Of a stretch of 64,000 bases of DNA, positions 53,749 to 61,120 are shown piece by piece. Source of the stretch: Oscillospiraceae bacterium. Its GTDB lineage: Bacteria > Bacillota > Clostridia > Oscillospirales > CAG-272. Every line of letters begins with the position of its first letter. Position 1 is the stretch's first letter. Location: contig SVTT01000009.1 in NCBI GenBank assembly GCA_015063625.1, forward strand, positions 1 to 64,000. The letters are read 5' to 3'. The notes under the pieces are model-generated. The model saw only the letters and a program-made list of their open reading frames with translations. It made no database searches and had not been told where the DNA came from. The position numbers and the translations under genes were made by a program.

Positions 53749-56349
53749 TCATTTCTTGCCATGCACGGATCGATCAAAGAGGGCAAGGCTGTCATAAAGC
53801 CTGCCGCGCTCATCGGCGGATCGCAGCATCCGAAGGACACGCACGCGTCTGCCGCTCGAGAAAAGGCGGCGAATGACCCAAAACGGTACGAAAAACAGCA
53901 ACGTGAAGGGGTGCTTTTCGGTCAATGACCATTCGGCGCGGCACTTCGCCTTGACGTTTGCAAGCGCGTTGCCGAGCGCACCCTTGTCGGGATCGCGTGC
54001 AAGGGTCACCACGCCGCTTCCCGCATACGCCTCGTCAGCTCTGCCGAAATTGCCGCTCTTCATAAAGTCGGCAAAGAGGGCGTCTGCGAGGACAGGGTCG
54101 CCTCCCTTGAAGGGAGAATCCGAGGAGGGAAGCGCGAGGTGCCTTACCGCCACCAGCGCCATCACCTCGGCAAAGCGGTAGAGCCCTACCTCGTCAAGCA
54201 AGGAAAGCGCCTCCTCGCGGTCTGCCTCGGGCAGACCCTTTTGTAAAAACAGGGCGTAATCCATGACCTGACGGAGTCCAAGACCGCCCTCGCGCATGTG
54301 CTGCTGCATATGGAGCAGCAAAATGAGGAGCTGGTGAACGGGACAGGGCATCGGAAACGCGGCGTCGGAAAGCTCGGCGGTCACGGCGCGGTCAAGCAGC
54401 GTTGAAAGGCACTTGCGGATGTGCTCTCCCGCCTCCCCCTCGGGGATACCCGATACCTCGCGGTGCAGCTCGATCTCCACCGAGCCCTTGCGGTACGCGA
54501 CGTGATGATCCTCGTTTTCGGTATCACGGGTCAAGCCCTGTGCGGATAAGAATTCCTCCACACGGGGGATGTCTGCCTCGGGCAGCAGACAGTCGATGTC
54601 GCCTGCCACGCGCAGATCGGGGGTGGGGTAATGGATGGCGACCGAGTCGCCCTTGAGAATGACGGCAGGGATCTGCTCGCCTTGCAAAAAGCTGCAGAGC
54701 GCCTTGCGGTATGCGGTCAGCCGTTCATTTTGATAAAGGAGCGCGACCGTGCGATCCTGCAAGGGAAGCAGCACCTCGGGGCTCACGGCGTCCTCGGGCA
54801 GGTTGGAGAGCCCCTCTCCTGCCACGCCGAAGACCGCGTGCGCGTCGGCAAGCCGAAATACCTTTTTCAGATCAGTGCCCTCGGGTAGAGTGAGTGGGAC
54901 GCCGAAGGCGGCAGAGCCGAGCAGAGCACAGAGCGCACGCTCGTCGACGCTGTGCTCCTCGCTGTCCCGTTGCTCGCACTCGTTTTCAAGCAGAAGGAAG
55001 ATCATGACGGCAAGCAGCTCGTAGGGCATGGGGCAGAATTCACCGGGGTTGACCTGGGACATCAGAAGCAGCCCGATATAAGCGAGGGCGAGCGCGCGGG
55101 AAAGTGCATCCTTGCTTTTGAGGATCAGCACGCCGCGCCGCCAAAGCAGCAGTGCGTATGCCGCCACGCCGACCAGGCCGAGCCCTGCGACGATCTGAGG
55201 GATCATCATGTGATACCAGTTCATGGCAAAGGCCTTTGGGTCGTAGATATCGGCGTTGCCCGTGTAGCCAAGACCCACGCCGAAGATGGGATGGGAGAGA
55301 AAATCCTCGATGGCGCGACGCAGAAGCAGCACACGGGGCTCGTTGCCCTCGATAAAGCCCCCCTCAAAGCGGAAGGAGTAAAATTTCAGCAGGAAGCCGC
55401 CCGCCAGCAGGGCGCCGACGGCAAGGATGCCGAGCAAGACGGTATTGCGTACGCGGTGCTTCCCATCCCGCCGCAACAGATAAAGGAAGCAGAGCCCGAA
55501 GAGCACCGTGCCCATCAGCATGCCGCCGCGTGAGCCGCTCATCAGCATGGCGGCGTAAAAGAGAAATGCCGACAGAAGATGGATGCCGCGCCCCCTTGCG
55601 GCGTAATAAAAGGGGGCGGGCAGCGCCATCAGCAAAAAGGTGGCAAACACATTGCGGTTGTCAATGCTGATCAGGCGCAGGTGACCGAAATATTTGAGGT
55701 CATCCTGCATCCAGACAAGACGGTCAAGATAAAAATCAAAGGTAAAGACGACGGCAAGAATGCCGACGAGATAAAGCCCGAGCAGCAGCAGGGCACGCAG
55801 GTCATAGTCGCGCCGCCTTGCTGACTGTGCCTTCAAAAGCAAATAAAGCCCCGTCATGCCGAAGCCGAGCCCTGCGACGTAGTAAAGGGCGGCGGGGGTG
55901 AAATATTCCTTCGCCGACAGGCAGCCGATGCCGCCCAGCGTGACAGCCACCGACACCGCGACAAGTGCCGCAAAGGAATAACCGATGCGGTAATGACCGC
56001 GGTAATAGATGAAATGGAAGATCAGAGCGGCGGCAAGCGGAAGGATCAAAGGCACAAAGCCGATAAAGGTTTCGTAGGCATTGATCTCCTGATTGTTGCA
56101 CGCCGATACCGTGACGGTCAGAAGTAAAAAGGGAACGGTGGTGGCAAACACGTCGTCCGACAGGACGAGGGTGACGCCGATCAGCAGCACGGCAAGCAGG
56201 GCAAAGGGAACCTGAAGCGAGAGAACGGTTGCCACCGAGGCAAGTGCCGTCAGGATGAACAAAAAGCAGGGTGAGAGCAAAAAGCGTCTGATGCGCTTGA
56301 TGACGGGGGGTGCCGCCGTATGCAGATCGGACGTGAGCGCTTGTGTCAT
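53749..56349 (-). CDS. Fusion of O-antigen ligase-like membrane protein and nucleotidyltransferase
   Basis: An 866-residue two-part protein. Residues about 15-450 have a dozen hydrophobic segments and SGSRGGML, as in the O-antigen ligase/polymerase (Wzy/WaaL) family. Residues about 455-800 resemble the NTP_transf_5 nucleotidyltransferase family, with VILKGDSVAIHYPTPDLR and the acidic DIDCLL motif (near 584), then HQLLILLLHMQQH. A basic hydrophobic tail follows. ATG 56349 follows GGGAGGAGAA; the frame upstream lies in the next gene. What the cytoplasmic domain modifies is unknown. Confidence 0.82.
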   Translation of the reverse strand: MTQALTSDLHTAAPPVIKRIRRFLLSPCFLFILTALASVATVLSLQVPFALLAVLLIGVTLVLSDDVFATTVPFLLLTVTVSACNNQEINAYETFIGFVPLILPLAAALIFHFIYYRGHYRIGYSFAALVAVSVAVTLGGIGCLSAKEYFTPAALYYVAGLGFGMTGLYLLLKAQSARRRDYDLRALLLLGLYLVGILAVVFTFDFYLDRLVWMQDDLKYFGHLRLISIDNRNVFATFLLMALPAPFYYAARGRGIHLLSAFLFYAAMLMSGSRGGMLMGTVLFGLCFLYLLRRDGKHRVRNTVLLGILAVGALLAGGFLLKFYSFRFEGGFIEGNEPRVLLLRRAIEDFLSHPIFGVGLGYTGNADIYDPKAFAMNWYHMMIPQIVAGLGLVGVAAYALLLWRRGVLILKSKDALSRALALAYIGLLLMSQVNPGEFCPMPYELLAVMIFLLLENECEQRDSEEHSVDERALCALLGSAAFGVPLTLPEGTDLKKVFRLADAHAVFGVAGEGLSNLPEDAVSPEVLLPLQDRTVALLYQNERLTAYRKALCSFLQGEQIPAVILKGDSVAIHYPTPDLRVAGDIDCLLPEADIPRVEEFLSAQGLTRDTENEDHHVAYRKGSVEIELHREVSGIPEGEAGEHIRKCLSTLLDRAVTAELSDAAFPMPCPVHQLLILLLHMQQHMREGGLGLRQVMDYALFLQKGLPEADREEALSLLDEVGLYRFAEVMALVAVRHLALPSSDSPFKGGDPVLADALFADFMKSGNFGRADEAYAGSGVVTLARDPDKGALGNALANVKAKCRAEWSLTEKHPFTLLFFVPFWVIRRLFSSGRRVRVLRMLRSADERGRLYDSLALFDRSVHGKK

Positions 56350-56368
56350 GGATTCTCCTCCCTGAAGA

Positions 56369-57448
56369 TCAGTTTTTTCGGTGTGCCCCGTAAAGGGCAC
56401 GTATCTGCTCGGCGGCGGCATGCCAGCTGAACGGGGCAAGGCGCACCTTGCCGACGGCGCGGAGCGCGTTGCGGTCGGGGGGGGCGTTCAGAAGGTCGCG
56501 CATGCGAAGCATCAGCGCCTCGGGATCGTCGGTGGGGAAATAAGCGCCGTAGTCGCCCGAGATCTCGCGGTTGGTGGGAATATCGCTGAGTAAAAGGGGT
56601 AGACCGCAGGACATGCACTCGGTCTGGGGAGAGCCGAAGCCCTCGTAGATGCTGGGAAACACGAAGGCGGTTGCCTCGCGGTACAGCTTTTTCAGATCAC
56701 TCTCCGAGAGGTAGCCCGTAAAGCGGATATCGGCACCCGTTCTCGCGGCAAGTGCGTGGTATGCCTCGGCGCCGAAGCCGTCCCTGCCTGCGAGCACCAG
56801 CGCGAGGTCATCCCTTTGCTCCACCCTTGTGAGCAGTGAGAAGGCGCTGATGAGCGTGCCGAGATTCTTGCGCCTTTCAACCGTGCCCACAAAGAGGAAG
56901 AATTTGCGGTTTTCAAGCCCCGTCAGTGCCTTATTTTCGTAGACGGGGGGGATATCGCCTGCCGTGATGCGGTCGTAGTGACCGGGGTAGACGGCATGGG
57001 TGCGGTGGGCGGCATCGGGAAAGCGTGCGATCAGCTCCTCCCTGATGGCATTTGAAACCGTGAGGATGAGGTCGGCGTGCTTGACGGCGCGGCGCACCAT
57101 GGCGCGGTTGTAGGCGGCATAGGCGCGGGGAAGCGTGTCGCGGTGTGAAAAAGCGGTGAGATCGTGAACGGTGACCGCCGTCAGCGTGCCGTGCGGCGTT
57201 TTTCGGGGCATGGCGTAGTTGGCGTAGTGCACCACGTCGAAGTGGGAGAGCTTTTCCCGATATGCGGCGCTTTCAAGATAGTGAAGGTAGCGAAGTCTTG
57301 CCGCACGGCGGGAGCCTCTTGCGGCAAAATCCTCCCGTACCACCTCGGTGTCGGGGCATGCGGCAAGTGATTCGCCGAGATAACGGGCGTAGTTGCCGAT
57401 GCCGGTCCCCACGCCAAGCTGCATTCCGTCGTCGAGTAAGATCCTCAT
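56369..57448 (-). CDS. Glycosyltransferase family 4
   Basis: A 359-residue GT-B enzyme. The N-terminal domain opens with GVGTGIGNYARYLGESL; the C-terminal donor domain has FLFVGTVERRKNL (near residue 190), TAFVFPSIYEGFGSPQTECM with the E-x7-E pair, and GLPLLLSD. Lies between another GT4 enzyme and the ligase fusion. Ribosome site is weak. Acceptor and donor unknown; probably builds the heptose-containing glycan. Confidence 0.88.
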   Translation of the reverse strand: MRILLDDGMQLGVGTGIGNYARYLGESLAACPDTEVVREDFAARGSRRAARLRYLHYLESAAYREKLSHFDVVHYANYAMPRKTPHGTLTAVTVHDLTAFSHRDTLPRAYAAYNRAMVRRAVKHADLILTVSNAIREELIARFPDAAHRTHAVYPGHYDRITAGDIPPVYENKALTGLENRKFFLFVGTVERRKNLGTLISAFSLLTRVEQRDDLALVLAGRDGFGAEAYHALAARTGADIRFTGYLSESDLKKLYREATAFVFPSIYEGFGSPQTECMSCGLPLLLSDIPTNREISGDYGAYFPTDDPEALMLRMRDLLNAPPDRNALRAVGKVRLAPFSWHAAAEQIRALYGAHRKN

Positions 57449-57457
57449 GCCATCCCA

Positions 57458-58729
57458 TCAAAGGCCAAGCCTTGAAAACTCCTTAAAGATTTGGTTCCAT
57501 TCAAAATGCCGACTCACAAAGCGGCGTCCCGCCTCCCCGACCGTCACACATTCCTCGGGGCTCTTCAGGAGCCGATCGGTCAGCATGGCAAGCGATACGG
57601 CATCGTTCGCGAGCAGAAGCTCCTTGCCCGATTCCGCGCCGATGCCCTCGGCACCGACGTCGTTGGTGATGACAGCCCTGCCCATTGCCATTGCCTCCAG
57701 GATCTTGGTCTTGATGCCTGTGCCGAAGGCGATGGGGCAAAGGGTAAACTGCCAGCCTCCCACCACGGGGAGCAGAGAATCGACCTCGCCGAGCAGGCAA
57801 AGCCCCTTCACATCGGCAAGCTCCCGTTTCAACTCGTCGGGGCAGGGACCTGCCACCTCAAACCGAAAATCCCTCTCAAGCCGGGGAAGCACCTCTTTGA
57901 CGATAAAGGAGAGCGAGGCGCGGTTTGCCTCAGCAAAGAGATTGCCCACAAAGCCGAAGGTGGCGGGCCTTTTTTCTGCCTGCAGTGCAGGGGCAAAGTG
58001 CGCGGTGTCCACCCCCGTCGGGATGCAGACCGCCTTTTCCTCGCCGAGCAGGGCATTCAGATGCGCGGTTTCCCGGCTTGACACGAGGATCACGCCGTCT
58101 GCCTTTTCGGCAAAGCGTTGCTCGGCAATGGCAAGACGGCGCTGCTCCGCGCGCAGGATCAGACCTGCCAGCGGTCCTTTGTGAAAAAGGCGGCGTGATA
58201 GGGCTGACATCCCACCCGCATAGTGCCCCGCAATACCCACGACGGTTGACTTCGCCGCCAGCTGCCGCTGATAACGCAGAGAAAGCAGGTCGTCAAGATC
58301 AAGAATGCATTTGATGGGCTTGCCCTCCAGCAGACGGGCATAAGGGGCGGTGCGGATCATATCGAAAATCACGGCGTCGGGCGAAAGGCGATCGATGAGC
58401 GCCGCGAGGGCGCGCAGATTTTTTTTGCTGTAATAAAGGGCGCACTGAAAGGGAAGACGGCGTCTGCCGAAAAGCGAATGCGCGAGAATGCTTTTGAGTT
58501 TTGTTGCCTTGCCGATCCTGTGGGCAAAATGAACTTCCCCGACGAAATCGGGCTTGTCCCTATCGCTTCGCTCCTGATCCCATTCGGGAAAGACGAAGAG
58601 CGATACCTCGTAGCCGCAAAAGAGGGAAAGCCCCCTGATGTAGTGAAAAAGAGAGACCTTTCTGCCGCTGTTCGCAGGCCACGGAAGACGCGAGGTCACG
58701 AAGAGCAGGCGCTTTTCGGGGGCGCTCAT
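57458..58729 (-). CDS. Glycosyltransferase family 4 (TIGR03087-like)
   Basis: A 423-residue GT-B enzyme. LLFVTSRLPWPANSGRKVSL at the start and GTGIKTKILEAMAMGRAVITND near residue 335, split here as GTGIKTKILEAM and MGRAVITND, are like sugar transferases associated with exopolysaccharide loci. Overlaps gmhA by 4 bp and lies 10 bases before the other GT4. Sugar specificity unknown. Confidence 0.85.
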   Translation of the reverse strand: MSAPEKRLLFVTSRLPWPANSGRKVSLFHYIRGLSLFCGYEVSLFVFPEWDQERSDRDKPDFVGEVHFAHRIGKATKLKSILAHSLFGRRRLPFQCALYYSKKNLRALAALIDRLSPDAVIFDMIRTAPYARLLEGKPIKCILDLDDLLSLRYQRQLAAKSTVVGIAGHYAGGMSALSRRLFHKGPLAGLILRAEQRRLAIAEQRFAEKADGVILVSSRETAHLNALLGEEKAVCIPTGVDTAHFAPALQAEKRPATFGFVGNLFAEANRASLSFIVKEVLPRLERDFRFEVAGPCPDELKRELADVKGLCLLGEVDSLLPVVGGWQFTLCPIAFGTGIKTKILEAMAMGRAVITNDVGAEGIGAESGKELLLANDAVSLAMLTDRLLKSPEECVTVGEAGRRFVSRHFEWNQIFKEFSRLGL

Positions 58730-59367
58730 ACTTCAAAAAAATCGCTTTCCAGCATGCCGCAAAGAGCATGATAGATGGGCAGATGAAGCTCCTGGATCAC
58801 GTGAGTGTCAGTAGCGGGCACGCGGATCGCAAGATCCGAAAGCGGGGCGAGCCTGCCCCCCGATTCTCCCGTCAGCAAAAGCACCCTCATCTCCTTTGCC
58901 GCGGCGGTCAAAGCAGCCAGCACCAGATTTTCCGAATTTCCCGACGTCGAGATGCAAAGGAGCACGTCCCCCTTTTTGCCGTAGCCGTAGACCTGTTGGG
59001 CAAAGACTGCGTCGGGGTCGGCGTCGTTCATAAAGGCGGTCAGCAGTGAGCCGTGTACCGAGAGGGCTATGGCAGGGAGCGCGCCTTGCAGAGAATTTTT
59101 TAGCTTTTCGCCCCGTACGGGGTCGTTTTTTTCAAGCCGCTTTGCAAATTCATGCGCAACGGGGCGCTTTTTGAGGAAGCCCTTCATCAGCTCGCCCACG
59201 ATGTGGTTGGCATCCGAGGCAGAGCCTCCGTTTCCTGCGATCAGCAGCTTGCCGTCCGCAGAGAAGGTGTCACGGAGAAGCGCGTGCGCGGCTTCGATCT
59301 CCGTGCGGCATGCGGCAAGCGCGGGATAGCGACCGAGAAGGTCGGATAGGATCTGATTTGCGGTCAT
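58726..59367 (-). CDS. gmhA: Sedoheptulose-7-phosphate isomerase
   Basis: A 213-residue SIS-domain protein converting sedoheptulose 7-phosphate to D-glycero-D-manno-heptose 7-phosphate. LLIAGNGGSASDANHIVGEL (near residue 41) holds the GmhA phosphate-binding loop, and STSGNSENLVLAA the second. Longer than typical (about 195) by a short N-terminus. Overlaps both neighbours by 4 bp. First enzyme of heptose synthesis; its products feed the fused HddC-GmhB gene upstream. Confidence 0.9.
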   Translation of the reverse strand: MTANQILSDLLGRYPALAACRTEIEAAHALLRDTFSADGKLLIAGNGGSASDANHIVGELMKGFLKKRPVAHEFAKRLEKNDPVRGEKLKNSLQGALPAIALSVHGSLLTAFMNDADPDAVFAQQVYGYGKKGDVLLCISTSGNSENLVLAALTAAAKEMRVLLLTGESGGRLAPLSDLAIRVPATDTHVIQELHLPIYHALCGMLESDFFEV

Positions 59368-60644
59368 AGTGAAAGCCCTTCCTCTTTTAAGATTTGGTTC
59401 ACGCAGGCAAGCAGGGAATCACCCCAAAGATCGGCGCCGAGCCCCTCGCCGATGCTTGCCGTGCGGCAGCCCGCACGCTTGCCCGCCTCGATGTCACGGG
59501 CGTCATCGCCGATCATGTAGGAGGCGGAAAGGTTGATGTGAAAGCGCTCTGCCGCATCAAGCAGCATGCCCGGCTCAGGCTTGCGGCAGCGGCATTTGAT
59601 CTTCAATTCTCCGATTTCGCCCGCGAAGCCGCTGTCGGGATGGTGGGGGCAGTAGCAGATGGCGTTCAGATAGGCGCCCTCGCGCCCGAGCAGGGTCTCC
59701 ATGCGGTCATGGATCGCGTCAAGCTCGGCTTCGGTGACATCGCCCCGTGCGACCACGGGCTGGTTGGTGACCAGTACGGCAAGCAGTCCCGCACGGTTGA
59801 TCGCGCGGATCGCCTCTGCTGCGCCCTCCTCGAGAACCATCTGATCGGGGGCGGTGAGAAAGCCGACGTAGCGGTTGACGGTGCCGTCACGGTCAAGAAA
59901 GATGGCGCGCTGGGGGGATGACAGATTGCTTTTCTTCACCCTTCCGCTTAGAATATCCCGCGTAACGGTGTCGATCCTGTCGGGTGTACCCATGTCCTTG
60001 ACGTATTCGGGTGTGTCGTAATAATAAAGCGCGCCCGTTGCGGCAAGCGGCGCGAGGATCTCGCGGTCGAGATCGGTCCTTTTCACCTCGCCAAAGAGGT
60101 CAAGCACGGTGGGGGAAAAGGCGTGGATGCCTGCATTGGTGCGGTTTTTGACGTCGCCGCGAGATGCCTCCGGGGGCAGAAATGCCGTCACGCGTCCCGC
60201 CCTGTCTCCCTTGACGATCACGCTGTCAAAGGGGTGATCGCTCGGATGCGTGAGCAGGGTGGCGATCCCTCCCTTTTCCCGGTGTGCGGCGAGAAAGCGG
60301 CAGAGATCCACATCAAAGACGAGGTCGCCGCAAAGCAGCAGAAAGTCGTCATCCGCAAGCTCGTCCTTCAGAAGGGCAAGCGCGCCTGCCGTGCCGAGGG
60401 GAGTCCTTTCCTCCACGTAGGTCAGGTGCACGCCGAGCCGCGTGCCGTCCCCCAGCGCCTCCTTGATGACGCCGCCAAGGTGACCGATGACCAGGATAAT
60501 GTCGGTCAGCCCCTGTGCCCGCAGCACCTCCAGCTCGCGCTCGAGCACGGTCTTGCCGCAAATGGGGATCATAGGCTTGGGGATCAGGGGGCACAGCTCC
60601 GCTACGCGCGTGCCCTTGCCGCCTGCCATGATCACGGTCTTCAT
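59364..60644 (-). CDS. Fusion of heptose-1-phosphate guanylyltransferase (HddC-like) and GmhB phosphatase
   Basis: A 426-residue bifunctional protein. Residues 1-235 are a nucleotidyltransferase (VIMAGGKGTRVAEL, RPK-like IPKPMIPICGK, LLLCGDLVFDVD). Residues about 245-426 are a HAD phosphatase of the GmhB type with IFLDRDGTVNR, VTNQP, the Zn-binding CYCPHHP and KCRCRKPEPGM, and GDDARDIEAG. Family knowledge: GmhB removes the C7 phosphate and HddC attaches GMP. The bisphosphate intermediate also needs HddA kinase, not seen here. First gene of the operon, with GGGGGTGG upstream. Confidence 0.88.
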   Translation of the reverse strand: MKTVIMAGGKGTRVAELCPLIPKPMIPICGKTVLERELEVLRAQGLTDIILVIGHLGGVIKEALGDGTRLGVHLTYVEERTPLGTAGALALLKDELADDDFLLLCGDLVFDVDLCRFLAAHREKGGIATLLTHPSDHPFDSVIVKGDRAGRVTAFLPPEASRGDVKNRTNAGIHAFSPTVLDLFGEVKRTDLDREILAPLAATGALYYYDTPEYVKDMGTPDRIDTVTRDILSGRVKKSNLSSPQRAIFLDRDGTVNRYVGFLTAPDQMVLEEGAAEAIRAINRAGLLAVLVTNQPVVARGDVTEAELDAIHDRMETLLGREGAYLNAICYCPHHPDSGFAGEIGELKIKCRCRKPEPGMLLDAAERFHINLSASYMIGDDARDIEAGKRAGCRTASIGEGLGADLWGDSLLACVNQILKEEGLSL

Positions 60645-60681
60645 CGGTCCACCCCCTTTTTTGTATAATAACTCAACTTAC

Positions 60682-60710
60682 ATTATACACCTTTGTTCGG
60701 ATTTTGACAA
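60682..60710 (-). promoter_or_regulatory. Promoter of the heptose/glycan operon
   Basis: Minus strand TTGTCA (60705-60710), 17-bp spacer, TATAAT (60682-60687). The transcript would run through hddC-gmhB, gmhA, two glycosyltransferases, the ligase fusion and aroK. Confidence 0.8.
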
Positions 60711-60776
60711 GAGATAATCAAAGATTTGCGTATATTCACCTCGAAAGAGGTAAAAATGAAAAATGTTACAAGCCTC

Positions 60777-60805
60777 TTGACAAGAACGAAAAAGGGTGAT
60801 ACAAT
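60777..60805 (+). promoter_or_regulatory. Promoter of the aspS-gatC/gatA operon
   Basis: TTGACA (60777-60782), 17-bp spacer, TACAAT (60800-60805), just before the T-box leader. Confidence 0.85.
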
Positions 60806-61092
60806 ATCTACAATAATTAAAGACAGTGATGGAAAAAAGTACCCGTGCAAGTCATCAAAGAGAGCCGCCGATGCTGGAATGGCGGTATGCACCCACGGTG
60901 AAGGAACATTCCGGAGTCCCTGACCGAACCCGCGTATGCGGCAGTAGATTCAGGCGTGGCGGCACGTTACAGCCGACGGGCATTGCAGCAGTGCCCATGA
61001 GGAGTGAAAACTCGAATGCGGGTGGTACCGCGAAAGCTCGTCTTTCGTCCCGAAGATGCACAGCATCTTTGACGAAGGGCGTTATTTTTTTG
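60806..61092 (+). promoter_or_regulatory. T-box leader with terminator
   Basis: The diagnostic antiterminator sequence TGCGGGTGGTACCGCG lies at 61017-61032. Upstream are AGAGAG, a distal GCCGCC...GGCGG stem and other helices expected of stem I. Downstream is a terminator whose CGTCTTTCGTC/GACGAAGGGCG stem (about 61039-61083) precedes TTATTTTTTT. Uncharged tRNA would stabilise the antiterminator and allow aspS expression. Specifier candidates GAC (60922) and AAC (60927) could not be decided by eye. Confidence 0.9.
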
Positions 61093-61120
61093 TTAAAGTT
61101 CCGAAAAGGAGTTGGATGGT

